Shown here one piece after another: positions 42,848 to 51,540 of a stretch of DNA of 64,000 nucleotides. Made by a program: the position numbers and the translations under genes. This DNA comes from Bacteroidales bacterium (GTDB lineage Bacteria > Bacteroidota > Bacteroidia > Bacteroidales > F082), in the NCBI GenBank assembly GCA_024710405.1, contig JANJUV010000020.1, positions 62,001 through 126,000 on the forward strand, in the 5' to 3' direction. The notes below the pieces were generated by a model. The model searched no databases and was not told the origin of the DNA. It was given only the letters and a program-made list of their open reading frames with translations. Within the stretch, counting starts at the first letter, position 1. Each line of letters begins with the position of its first letter.

Positions 42848-45172
42848 CTAACGCATCATCAGTATTTTGGTGACCAGGGTTTCCAGTCCTTCACTGTTGC
42901 TGATGAACACAAGGTAAACACCCGGTGCAGCCTTTTGTCCGCTCATATTGTTTCCGTCCCAGACAGCCTGTCCTCCCTCAGCACGGGTTTCAAACACAAG
43001 TCGCCCGCCGGCATCAGTGATTTTTATCAGCGCATCGCGGACCAGACCCCTTATGGCCACAGGCCCCTGATAATTGGGCCGCACCGGATTAGGATAGGCA
43101 TAAACATCCGAATTTGTATCTCCACCAGGCGTTGCTACTCCTTTGAAGGAAACAATTCCGCTCCCTGTACCAAAAAACACCTCACCATCATCCGTAATTC
43201 CAATACTGTTGACCAAATTTGACAACAAAGGACTGTTTTCGGTAGTGAAATGATGAATCTGTTCCAGCCCGTCCTTCGACATCAAAAATACTCCGTTCTC
43301 GGTACCAAACCACTTCTTGTTTGAACCGTCAACAGCTATCGAAAGGATTTTTTCGTTTCCGAGCAGGATATCTGCCTGTCCTGTTCCATCATTTCTTGGA
43401 ACAAGTATCTGTTGTGCATCAAAATTAGCGCCCTGTTGAAACATACGTTCGGGATTGTAGAACACCACCGGGCCGGCATCGGTTCCCACCCAAACTGCAC
43501 CATCCTGATCCACAGCCATCGAAAACACCTGATTTCCGGGTATTTTTCCGCTGCCCTCCGCCGAGGTCAAAATGCGCAGCTGGTCATCAGCAGGATTATC
43601 AAGTGTGTTTTTATCATTGAATACCATGATAAAACCTTCCTGACGACGGATAATCCATTTATAGTTGTTTCTGTCAATGATCATATTTGAAATGTCGATA
43701 CCGCTTGCGGCCGCACCCAGATTGAACGATTTCCATTGCCCGGCTGTAGTGCGCACTGAGAGTATATTGGTGGCACCTGTATTTGCTGCCCATAAGTTTC
43801 CAAAACTGTCGAAGCCCAATCCGCTGATGTTAACCAAATTCGGATCTGCTACCCAAGGCTGAAGACTGCTGTTGTTTTCAGAATAAACTGCTGTCACCTG
43901 ATTGTCCGTAAATTCAATAACACCTTCCTGCCAACTGCCGATGTAGGCCTTTTGCCCGCCCGGGTCGATTGCCACACTCACGAAATCCGAAATGGAATCG
44001 AAGGCAGCTGTATTGAGCCGGTTATGTGTTTCCCAGCTACTCCCGTCCCACGAAAAAACACCGTCAACCATATACAACTTTGCCCAGTTGCTTGCCCTTC
44101 CTCCCGAGGCCACCCATACCTGTTCGCCCCTGGCTTTGAGTTCATACACATTGGTTGTTCCCGGACCATTAGGCATGATAAACTCGCCCGAAAATCCACT
44201 GTTGAACGCCCTGATCAAACCCGAACGTTTGTCGCCAATCCATACCTGCTGCAGATTGTCGAGTGCGGCAGCAAGTGGCTCGATTCCTTTACCTTCGGGC
44301 GAATACACACTTTGCACCACATTGAGAGATGGATCTACAAGTTCAACATTGTAGTTGTTTACAATCAGCAAGCGTTCGTCCTGCGCACGGAGCATGGCCC
44401 GAAGCGAAGTGTTCTCCTTGCGGTAATAATCCCAGGCATTTCCATCAAACACAAACATGGTGTCTGCATTGAAGGTGTTTCGCGAATAGTTAATAAACAA
44501 CTTGTCGCTGAAAGCCTCAATCTGATTGTAGGATAAATTCGGGTACTTCAGCCTGACGTCTTTCGTCCATTGGTTGAAGTCGGCCAGATTAGGGCTGTCG
44601 AGTGAAGCATAATAAACCCCTGCCGAAGTCGCCGCAAACAGTTTTCCATCGAAAACCGCAATATCGTTCACGTTGATAAAACTTCCCTGTGGCCCGATCA
44701 GGTAGGTGTCGTGTATTTCGTCGCGTTCCAAATCAAGTACAACAATACCAAATCCGCAGGCAAGATAGGCATACTTGCCATGCAACAACACATTGTTAAT
44801 GATCTTGTTTCCTATCAAATCTTTATCTCGTATATCACGAATATTGACAATTCCGTTTTCACGTACCAGGTCGATATTGGTGTTGCGGTAGGCAACCACA
44901 AGTGTTTGATAGGTTTCGCTGTATCTGATCGAACCCACGCCAATGTCATTCAGTCCGTTAACCTTATTGAGCAGTTGGATGCTGTTGTCCTCTGTATTGT
45001 ACACAAAAAGATCGTACGGTGTGGCAGCGTATGTCAGGTTACCAACTACCTGAACATCAATAACTCTCTGATAAGGCAAATGCGTGCGCCAGTCACCGAT
45101 TTTTACAGATTGCGCAATGCAAAAGGTCGTCGTAAGTATAAATAAAGTAACGAATAAAAACTTCTTCTTCAT
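42848..45172 (-). CDS. porZ: Type IX secretion system protein PorZ
   Basis: 774 residues from MKKKFLFVTL at 45172. A signal peptide (about 1-21) leads into SVKIGDWRTHLPYQRVIDV, the PorZ start. A two-bladed-set beta-propeller region of the two-component-regulator-propeller type runs to about residue 680, and a C-terminal sorting-like domain (about 690-774) begins YAYPNPVRPN. In Porphyromonas, PorZ is part of the surface attachment complex with PorU, PorV and PorQ and binds A-LPS. It is the only core T9SS gene in this window and justifies reading the nearby CTD proteins as T9SS cargo. Confidence 0.88.
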   Translation of the reverse strand: MKKKFLFVTLFILTTTFCIAQSVKIGDWRTHLPYQRVIDVQVVGNLTYAATPYDLFVYNTEDNSIQLLNKVNGLNDIGVGSIRYSETYQTLVVAYRNTNIDLVRENGIVNIRDIRDKDLIGNKIINNVLLHGKYAYLACGFGIVVLDLERDEIHDTYLIGPQGSFINVNDIAVFDGKLFAATSAGVYYASLDSPNLADFNQWTKDVRLKYPNLSYNQIEAFSDKLFINYSRNTFNADTMFVFDGNAWDYYRKENTSLRAMLRAQDERLLIVNNYNVELVDPSLNVVQSVYSPEGKGIEPLAAALDNLQQVWIGDKRSGLIRAFNSGFSGEFIMPNGPGTTNVYELKARGEQVWVASGGRASNWAKLYMVDGVFSWDGSSWETHNRLNTAAFDSISDFVSVAIDPGGQKAYIGSWQEGVIEFTDNQVTAVYSENNSSLQPWVADPNLVNISGLGFDSFGNLWAANTGATNILSVRTTAGQWKSFNLGAAASGIDISNMIIDRNNYKWIIRRQEGFIMVFNDKNTLDNPADDQLRILTSAEGSGKIPGNQVFSMAVDQDGAVWVGTDAGPVVFYNPERMFQQGANFDAQQILVPRNDGTGQADILLGNEKILSIAVDGSNKKWFGTENGVFLMSKDGLEQIHHFTTENSPLLSNLVNSIGITDDGEVFFGTGSGIVSFKGVATPGGDTNSDVYAYPNPVRPNYQGPVAIRGLVRDALIKITDAGGRLVFETRAEGGQAVWDGNNMSGQKAAPGVYLVFISNSEGLETLVTKILMMR

Positions 45173-45278
45173 GCTCGTTTGGTTGTTACTGAGGTGGCAA
45201 TGATGATAAAACATGGTAATAACTTCAGTTAATGTAATTTATTGCCCGGCAAGTCTGTCTGTCAGGCTTAATAAGTAA

Positions 45279-45974
45279 CTAATAAAGTGTCAGGTACAAT
45301 CCGGCTGAAATATTAAACATACTGATTCGTCTGTGGTCGGTTCTTGTGCCGCTTGCTGTAAGAAATCCAAAAGCCGCACGGGTTTCTTTAGCATCCACGG
45401 ATAACAAAAAGCTCAGATACGGATGCACGTAAAAAGCAGCATCAACACCCAGCCCGTAGGCAAGGCTCAGGTCGCGCGATTCGGTAATTTCGTAATAGGG
45501 CGGTCCGGCAAGAAAATATTCCGGTTTATATAATTGATAGGGTGTTCGCGACCACATTGGCCCGACAGCACCGTTTACCGACAACCGGACCTCTTTCCTG
45601 AGCAAAAATACATACGAAATGCGTGGAAATAACCCAACCAGCCTGTAGGGATCACTGCGAATGTACAAGTCTTGCAGAAAGGGGTCGTTGAGCACTTTGG
45701 CAGCACCGAGCGAAGACACATTAACAGGATGCTGAAAAAGTGAAGCTTCTATGCCCAGACTGATCTGCCTGTACATACGCCAGTCAAAAATACCGGTTAA
45801 AGCCATACCGGGCTGTGTGAAACAACTTTTCGATAGGTCGTTTGAGGAATAATCAAGCACCGGCACACTCAACCCGGCCGAAAAGCGAAGATGCACCTTA
45901 TCTGCCGGCCGCGATTCTTGCTGCCCAAAAGCTGCCAGATGCAGCAAAACAATAAAAAGAGTGAAATACTTCAT
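45279..45974 (-). CDS. Outer membrane beta-barrel protein, unknown function
   Basis: 231 residues with a signal peptide (about 1-17, AAFGQ). The body shows alternating short amphipathic strands and ends in an aromatic strand (AGLYLTLY), as in outer-membrane barrels of the OmpW/porin-like class. It follows on the minus strand upstream of porZ by 107 bases. No specific family is recognised. Confidence 0.65.
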   Translation of the reverse strand: MKYFTLFIVLLHLAAFGQQESRPADKVHLRFSAGLSVPVLDYSSNDLSKSCFTQPGMALTGIFDWRMYRQISLGIEASLFQHPVNVSSLGAAKVLNDPFLQDLYIRSDPYRLVGLFPRISYVFLLRKEVRLSVNGAVGPMWSRTPYQLYKPEYFLAGPPYYEITESRDLSLAYGLGVDAAFYVHPYLSFLLSVDAKETRAAFGFLTASGTRTDHRRISMFNISAGLYLTLY

Positions 45975-46082
45975 GAAGCGAAGGTAAAAAATATGTAGCT
46001 ATGCAATCTTCAGGCCAACGAAGTTATTGTTGATTGAGGCTCAACAGATAAACCAGGTGGGATGTGTTTTCAGCAAGCCGGC

Positions 46083-46201
46083 AGAGCGGGCGGGGGATTC
46101 GCGCAGGCTTGATCTTTTGTTCCTTTTGTATCAAGACAAAAGGAAAAGAGAAAGATTACTCATAATTCCTTTCTTCTGTACTTTTCCCTGATGAAAAGTA
46201 C
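46083..46201. repeat. REP-like intergenic palindrome cluster
   Basis: In the 406-base gap 45975-46380 there are two close palindromes. TTCCTTTTGT (46120-46129) pairs with ACAAAAGGAA (46136-46145) around a six-base loop. GTACTTTTC (46178-46186) pairs with GAAAAGTAC (46193-46201) around a six-base loop. A GC-rich flank precedes them. The form resembles dispersed intergenic repeats common in Bacteroidota; copy number elsewhere is unknown. The rest of the gap shows no gene. Confidence 0.55.
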
Positions 46202-46380
46202 CAAAAACCGAACACGAACAATGATATCTTCATCACTCTCATTTCACAACAACTTGCTTAAATGAATTTCAAATCTCCACCGGTTTTATCCGATGATCCT
46301 TGATTGATCATCAACCGAACCTGATTACCTTTGATTTGTTTATGATATGAGTATCTTGCATCATTAAATGTGCATCTGCC

Positions 46381-47523
46381 ATGAAAAAAATTCTGCTCAT
46401 TGTACTGTTTCTGCAGGCATTACAATATTCCTATTCGCAAACCAACGGAAGTTTTGTGTTTGAAGGAATCAACAGATCATATATTGTTTACGTGCCGCAG
46501 GAACGCCTCCAAAGTGCCCCTTTTCCGCTCATGATGGTTTTGCACGGCTTCACGCAAACAGGCCAGGCAATCATGAACTACAGCGATTTTAACACTTATG
46601 CTGAATTGTATGGTTTTGTGGCTGTTTACCCCAACGGTGTGGGAAACTCCTGGAATGTGGGTGTTGGCGGCGGTTCGACAGCCAATGATGTCGGGTTTTT
46701 GAGTGCGCTTATTGACACCCTCAACCATCAATTCGGCATCGACCTGAACAGGGTGTATGCCTGTGGTTTTTCGAACGGAGGGTTTATGAGCTACAGACTT
46801 GCCTGTGAACTCAACGACCGGATTGCCGCCATCGGGCCTGTGGCAGGCACTATGACGAATGCTGCCTTCGACGCCTGTACACCGGGCAAAGCTGTTCCGG
46901 TCATACACATTCACGGAACCAACGATTTCATTGTGAGCTATAATGGAACCTCTTCCAATAAGTCGGTGGCAGCAGTACTCGACCTCTGGACACAAAACAA
47001 TGACTGCAACCCCGAACCGGAAATACTCGACCTGCCCGATCTGGTGCAGGAAGGAAGCACCGTGCAACAATACACCTGGACGCCATGCGAAGCAAACACC
47101 GAGGTTGTGCACCTGAAAGTAAACGGTGGCGGACATACCTGGCCCGGTGCAGTCGGCAATTCGGGTATTGGAAACACAAACCAGGACATCATTGCCAGCG
47201 ATGAAATCTGGAAATTCGTGAGCCGTTTCGGCCTTGGCGGGCCCACAGGATTGCAACAGACCGATGATCAAAAATATAAACTTCAGTTGATACCAAACCC
47301 TGCAACAGGCGGAAAAACCATGTTGAAGCTTTACGATACACAAGGAACTGTAAGCATGTATCTGACTAATCTGCAAGGTTTAACCCTCAGGGAATGGAAA
47401 AAAGTTTCCGGCCATGAAACCATTGAACTATCATTACTGGGACTGAAAACAGGCGCTTACTTCTTGTTTGTAGAGCTGGACGGAAAGTGGTTTGTTGAGA
47501 AACTTCTGGTGTTGCAGCAATAA
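46381..47523 (+). CDS. Secreted PHB-depolymerase-family esterase with T9SS sorting domain
   Basis: 380 residues: signal peptide (about 1-19), alpha/beta-hydrolase esterase domain (about 20-285) and a T9SS sorting domain (about 295-380). The catalytic set is S131 in GFSNGGFMSY, D182 in HGTNDFIVSY and H252 in GGGHTWPG. The family (LpqC/esterase PHB depolymerase) includes acetyl-xylan and feruloyl esterases as well as polyhydroxybutyrate depolymerases. The polymer cut here is unknown. Confidence 0.9.
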   Translation: MKKILLIVLFLQALQYSYSQTNGSFVFEGINRSYIVYVPQERLQSAPFPLMMVLHGFTQTGQAIMNYSDFNTYAELYGFVAVYPNGVGNSWNVGVGGGSTANDVGFLSALIDTLNHQFGIDLNRVYACGFSNGGFMSYRLACELNDRIAAIGPVAGTMTNAAFDACTPGKAVPVIHIHGTNDFIVSYNGTSSNKSVAAVLDLWTQNNDCNPEPEILDLPDLVQEGSTVQQYTWTPCEANTEVVHLKVNGGGHTWPGAVGNSGIGNTNQDIIASDEIWKFVSRFGLGGPTGLQQTDDQKYKLQLIPNPATGGKTMLKLYDTQGTVSMYLTNLQGLTLREWKKVSGHETIELSLLGLKTGAYFLFVELDGKWFVEKLLVLQQ

Positions 47524-47650
47524 GCGCCTCAATGGTTTTTATGCTGCATTCAGTACTGAACATCCGGTATGGAAATCAGTTCTGAGTTAAATGTTTAATT
47601 TACTGTTGATTACATATTTACCGTTTGACTGACTCACCAAATCTCATCCA

Positions 47651-47674
47651 ATTTATTGTCATATGTCAATAAAT
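47651..47674. promoter_or_regulatory. Near-perfect 24-bp palindrome, probable autoregulatory operator
   Basis: ATTTATTG (47651-47658), then one unpaired position, CATATG (47660-47665), one unpaired position and CAATAAAT (47667-47674). Eleven of twelve base pairs are symmetrical. The core reads TTGTC-ATAT-GTCAA, a Crp/Fnr-type site (TTGnC...GnCAA). It covers the -33 element of the regulator gene that follows, so bound protein should block or tune transcription. Confidence 0.6.
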
Positions 47675-47686
47675 AGTTTATTTTTG
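47656..47686 (+). promoter_or_regulatory. Promoter of the Crp/Fnr regulator gene
   Basis: TTG at 47656-47658, 20 bases, TATTTTTG at 47679-47686. The -33 element lies inside the palindrome at 47651-47674. The ATG follows 34 bases after the -7 element. Confidence 0.65.
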
Positions 47687-47720
47687 ATCAATAAACTAAA
47701 AACGGATTTAGTAACGATAC

Positions 47721-48422
47721 ATGGAATATCCCAAGTCACAGGTGTGTAAGAGTTGCGACAACTGCAACGAGAAATCGAAGGCATTCAGTGTCCTCAGCGA
47801 AGATGAATTAAGGATATTAAACAAGGATCGGTTTGAGGTGGTGTTTGAGCCGGGGCAGATGGTGATGAAACAGGGTGCGCCGGCCACCCATTTTGTGAGT
47901 CTTACGCAAGGTATGGCAAAACTCTATCTTGAGGGTTTCGACAAAAAAAAGATCATCCTTGAAATTTTGAAACCATGGAAACTTTTTGGGGGGCCGGGTA
48001 TATTCACCGACATGCGCTACCACTATTCTGTGTCCACAATTTCGGAATCCGCAGCATGTTTTATTCCGGTTGAAAACGTAAAACAGCTGATCAGGTCAAA
48101 TCCAACCTTTGCTGAAACCATGATTGTCCACAGCAGCATGAATGGCTCACGCAATTTTGAGCGGCTTTTAAGCCTCACTCAGAAACAAATGCCCGGCAGG
48201 CTTGCCGATGTGCTGCTATACTTAAGTCAGGATGTGCATCTGTCGATGAGGTTCAATCTTTCCATCACCCGTCAGGAGATCGGAGAGTTGTCCAACATGA
48301 CCAAAGAAAGCGCTACACGTATCCTTAAAGATTTTGAGAACGAAGGTATTATCCGTATTGATGGCAAAGAGATAGAGGTGCTGCGCATAGACACCCTGCG
48401 CGAAATCAGCATCAGGGGTTGA
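47721..48422 (+). CDS. FNR-like Crp/Fnr family regulator with candidate Fe-S cysteines
   Basis: 233-residue transcription factor: cyclic-nucleotide-type beta-roll (about 25-125), dimerisation helix (about 130-165) and a winged helix (about 170-228). Three cysteines near the N-terminus (C9, C12, C15) and C113 in the ACFIPVENV segment take the places of the four Fe-S ligands of FNR, whose fourth ligand sits in VCEIPFETL. Spacing in the first group (CX2CX2C) differs from FNR, so a cluster is a hypothesis. The recognition helix MTKESATRIL keeps Glu and Arg and has Thr, not Gly, at the CRP G184 position, favouring a TTG-type half-site. Oxygen or redox sensing is inferred. Confidence 0.85.
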   Translation: MEYPKSQVCKSCDNCNEKSKAFSVLSEDELRILNKDRFEVVFEPGQMVMKQGAPATHFVSLTQGMAKLYLEGFDKKKIILEILKPWKLFGGPGIFTDMRYHYSVSTISESAACFIPVENVKQLIRSNPTFAETMIVHSSMNGSRNFERLLSLTQKQMPGRLADVLLYLSQDVHLSMRFNLSITRQEIGELSNMTKESATRILKDFENEGIIRIDGKEIEVLRIDTLREISIRG

Positions 48423-48550
48423 GAACTGTGGCTTTAATGTGCTAAATTTACAAAGCTTCTTTGAGCACTTCAATTATTTTACCTGACAAAGTCTCATTAG
48501 TTTGGCTATCCTATGCTTATCTTTGGTTAAACGAGCTACTAATTTCATCA

Positions 48551-49108
48551 TTAATTATTGAGTTTAATTCCAAGTGTAGGCATAATAAGTACAGGGTAAA
48601 AATGATATTCTTTTCGGGTATAAATTCCGGATTGGATTTTGATGCCGGCAAATAACTTCTGGTATGAATACAGTAAAGCTCCTTCTGCCCCAACGTTCCA
48701 GGTTTCTGTAACATCACCAAAATATCCGCACGAAACATAAGAACTGATTTGCACGAACAGCTTGTCGCGGATAGGCCAGGCTCCGATAAGCTGTACTTTA
48801 AGCATTTCAACATAATAATTGCCTTGGGCTTTTAAAGTAGTTTTACCTGTTGTTCCGTCTTGGAAATCAATTCTGAAAGTGCTGTTCACAAGAGGAAAAC
48901 GCAGACCCATTCCTGCTGTGACTCCAAAGCCAAGCATGCTTGCGCCGGATTGAAGATTATGATAAAAAGAATAGTTTATGGCCAGCCCTTCAACCAATAC
49001 AAGGTGCATATTCCTGCTTGTTGATTTCGCTGCTGATTTCTGACCATTTACTATATTATGAGCCAATAAAAACATCGAAGTCATTAAACAGAAGCAAAAT
49101 ATTTTCAT
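48551..49108 (-). CDS. Predicted outer membrane beta-barrel protein, unknown function
   Basis: 185 residues with a signal peptide (about 1-22). The body alternates short strands (GFGVTAGMGLRFPL, FRIDFQDG, YYVEMLKVQL, FVQISSYVSCG, GIKIQSGIY) and ends in a hydrophobic strand, as in small outer-membrane barrels. No family is recognised. It is convergent with the Crp/Fnr regulator gene. Confidence 0.6.
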   Translation of the reverse strand: MKIFCFCLMTSMFLLAHNIVNGQKSAAKSTSRNMHLVLVEGLAINYSFYHNLQSGASMLGFGVTAGMGLRFPLVNSTFRIDFQDGTTGKTTLKAQGNYYVEMLKVQLIGAWPIRDKLFVQISSYVSCGYFGDVTETWNVGAEGALLYSYQKLFAGIKIQSGIYTRKEYHFYPVLIMPTLGIKLNN

Positions 49109-49267
49109 AAATATTTGAATTTAAATTTTGGTTGCTGCTCCCTCTGCTCGGCACAGTCTCATTTCTGTCGCAGATTTGTAATCCGTGTCAACCCAATTCC
49201 CATATAAAAACTTATCATTCAACGCTTTCAGTATTTCGGGAATCTGTACTTTAGATTCATAAACCAA

Positions 49268-49378
49268 ATGTACAAAAATTCAATTGCTCCTCATTTAATA
49301 GTTGCGATTATTATGGACATTGACAGTATATGTGTGGATAATCCTGAAATAATCAAATCTTTTTACAACTCTTTTTAG
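49268..49378 (+). CDS. Possible small ORF in a 450-base gap
   Basis: The gap 49109-49558 between two minus-strand genes holds a 36-codon frame (starts MYKNSIAPHLIVAIIMDID, ends FYNSF). A sequence TACTTTAG, one base off the -7 consensus, lies about 20 bases before it. A hydrophobic core is visible but no family is recognised. Nothing else is seen in the gap apart from a short CCCCCGGGGG palindrome near 49519. It may be non-coding. Confidence 0.2.
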   Translation: MYKNSIAPHLIVAIIMDIDSICVDNPEIIKSFYNSF

Positions 49379-49558
49379 GTTTAGAACACTAGTGACTGCA
49401 CATCCGTGCCAACGGGCAGTATCAGGGGTTGAAAATCATGCAGACTTACTCTTATATGTTACTTAGGTACGGGTAATCCGGCTTAGCCTCGTCAGATCGC
49501 TTTGCTGAGTTATAAATCCCCCCGGGGGAAATTCTGTTCAGCAGTTCAAGGACATATG

Positions 49559-50641
49559 CTACCCAAAAACCCTTTTTACGGTTTGCTTCATATAGTCTGT
49601 TTGCGCAGCAAGGCTTTTCAGCCAGCTGAGCTGTCCTTTGGTACGCGCCAGGTTATGGCAATCATGCGTCACAGAATAATAAATATCTCCCGACAGATAA
49701 TCTGTCAAAAACCTGATGGCTTGGATATACACCAGTATCAATCCCGAATAGGCCAGTGCATCACGCTCGGCAGCTGTCAGTGACTCCCCTGCTGTTTCAC
49801 TATAAGCCTGAATCAAAGCCTCAAAATACTCGGGTCTGAATGCTGCGTCCCCGCTGACAAGCTCTTCTTCATTAGTGCCACACACCATTGTACGTACCAT
49901 ATCACCCATGTCGGAAATGATGTATCCGGGCATCAGGGTGTCAAAATCAACCAGACAAAATGCGTGATTACTGTTGCAGCGAAACAGCACATTGTTCAGC
50001 TTGGCATCCATATGCATCACCCTGAGCGGAATAGCCGGATGATTTACCAAGCTGATGTAATAATCTCTTATCCAATTAAATTGCTCAATATCACTGATGC
50101 AATCTGCGGCACTTTTCAATCTGTTTGCCGATGCCGTTGTCACACTTGCTTTCAATTGTCTGACCCTTAAATCAAGATCATGAAAACCTTTTATGGTTTC
50201 GTAAAACTCATGAACAGGGGCGTCGCTGAGCAAATTGCAGAAGGTGCCAAATGCCCTTGCAGCCGACCATGCCTGCTGTGGTTCAACCACGCGTTCATAG
50301 GCTGATGTTCCCTGCACAAAAGGCAGCAAACGCCAGTAAGCACCTTCTGTGTCGCGGTGGAAATCACCCCCTGAAAGAGTGGGCAAAAATTCAATAAAAA
50401 AATAGTCCGTGTCGCGCAATTTTATCGTTTCTGCAGCAAGCTTCCAGTTATGTGCGATAGCTTCAGGTTGCGGAAACACATGGATGTTGATTTTTTGCAA
50501 CAACCATGCAGTTCCTTTTGATTCCCTGTGCGTTATCTTATAACTTGAATTAATCAGCCCATGGCCATGCCTGATTGCCTCTACATCAGCTGCTGCAAGC
50601 CCAAAAGCATCCAATACTCCCGATGGCACGATCAATTCCAT
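49559..50641 (-). CDS. Phosphotransferase of the APH/choline-kinase fold, probable HexNAc 1-kinase
   Basis: 360-residue kinase with the aminoglycoside-phosphotransferase fold. The Brenner-type catalytic loop is RVMHMDAKLNNVLF (catalytic Asp) and the metal-binding aspartate is in CLVDFDTLMPG; an N-terminal GLINSSYKI replaces the usual P-loop-like strand. The general pattern resembles NahK, the bifidobacterial N-acetylhexosamine 1-kinase. It overlaps the nucleotidylyltransferase gene by ten bases and follows a GH109 gene in the same operon, which supports phosphorylating a released amino sugar at C1. Antibiotic resistance is a less likely alternative. Confidence 0.7.
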   Translation of the reverse strand: MELIVPSGVLDAFGLAAADVEAIRHGHGLINSSYKITHRESKGTAWLLQKINIHVFPQPEAIAHNWKLAAETIKLRDTDYFFIEFLPTLSGGDFHRDTEGAYWRLLPFVQGTSAYERVVEPQQAWSAARAFGTFCNLLSDAPVHEFYETIKGFHDLDLRVRQLKASVTTASANRLKSAADCISDIEQFNWIRDYYISLVNHPAIPLRVMHMDAKLNNVLFRCNSNHAFCLVDFDTLMPGYIISDMGDMVRTMVCGTNEEELVSGDAAFRPEYFEALIQAYSETAGESLTAAERDALAYSGLILVYIQAIRFLTDYLSGDIYYSVTHDCHNLARTKGQLSWLKSLAAQTDYMKQTVKRVFG

Positions 50642-51537
50642 AGTTCAGCGGGATAAATACCTTGTTCAATCAGTTGATTCAATGCTTGTTGAACAACCGA
50701 TTTGTCGCTTGCGAAGGTAACACCAAACCACGCTTGCTCCACAGGAATGATCATTAGCGTGAATCCGTGTTCCTGCACCATCTCGCTGATGACTACGGGA
50801 AGTTGAAACTCAGCATTTTGATCCCGTTGGTATTGATTCACAAATTGCCCGAATTTCACACTCATAATCGGAAAAACTCCCTGCGGTATTGCCCAGCAGT
50901 TCATGCTGACGCGGATATCTGGCGAAAGCTCTGTCACTTGTCCGTTGATCAGCCCGGTAATCCTTCCATCCGGTTCCCTGCCAATGGACACTACCTCTGC
51001 AAGCGAAGGAGCGTATGTTTCCCGGTTCGACAATGCCAGCGCCCGTGAAACTCTTCCATTCCCCGACAAGGTTGCTGAAAGTCTGTAGCCGGCCATCAGG
51101 ATTTTCTTTTCGTCCGGTGCCTGAAGCATTGCTGTGGCCATTGCTTTCAGAACTTCCGGATGGTAATGGTCATCGGCATTAATTACTATCGCCGGGCCGG
51201 TGATACTAACTGCTGCCGAAAGCAATGCATGGGCTGTTCCCCAGGGTTTTTTCCTTATCCAAGGATTGTTATCTCCTGTTCTGAAACTATCCGGAGGTTG
51301 TTGTATGGCTGTTTCAACAGAAATCTTATCCTTGAGTTTTCGGTATCGCTCCAAAAAAACATCCTGGTTTTCGCGGCTGCAAACTACAACTACTTTTCCA
51401 AAATTCAGGTTCATTGCATTAAACACGGCATAATCCATCAGAAGTTCTCCTGATGGCCCGAAGCTGTCAGTTTGCTTGCTGCCCCCGTACCGGCTTCCCA
51501 GTCCGGCGGCCATGATAATCAGCGACAATTTTTGCAT
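50632..51537 (-). CDS. Sugar-1-phosphate nucleotidylyltransferase-like protein
   Basis: 301 residues with the NTP-transferase start (LIIMAAGLGSRYGGSKQTDSFG), WGTAHALLSA and VINADDHYHPE, the last giving the metal-binding Asp pair. It lacks the beta-helix tail of GlmU-type enzymes. It is 3 bases after the GH109 stop and overlaps the kinase gene, so kinase product to UDP-sugar (or another NDP-sugar) is the natural reading. UDP-GalNAc or UDP-GlcNAc pyrophosphorylase activity is inferred, not shown. Confidence 0.75.
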   Translation of the reverse strand: MQKLSLIIMAAGLGSRYGGSKQTDSFGPSGELLMDYAVFNAMNLNFGKVVVVCSRENQDVFLERYRKLKDKISVETAIQQPPDSFRTGDNNPWIRKKPWGTAHALLSAAVSITGPAIVINADDHYHPEVLKAMATAMLQAPDEKKILMAGYRLSATLSGNGRVSRALALSNRETYAPSLAEVVSIGREPDGRITGLINGQVTELSPDIRVSMNCWAIPQGVFPIMSVKFGQFVNQYQRDQNAEFQLPVVISEMVQEHGFTLMIIPVEQAWFGVTFASDKSVVQQALNQLIEQGIYPAELWN

Positions 51538-51540
51538 AAA

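Noticed and set aside
46300-46314. TTGAT-N5-ATCAA upstream of the esterase
   Set aside because: Spacer is five bases, not four, and the inner TGATCA makes a simple palindrome; not a convincing FNR site.
48411-49437. Direct repeat ATCAGGGGTTGA at 48411 and about 49421
   Set aside because: Only about 15 of 17 bases match, and one copy is inside the end of the Crp/Fnr gene; likely chance.
49514-49526. CCCCCGGGGG palindrome as an operator or terminator
   Set aside because: Too short, lacks a loop and T-tract, single copy; no clear function.
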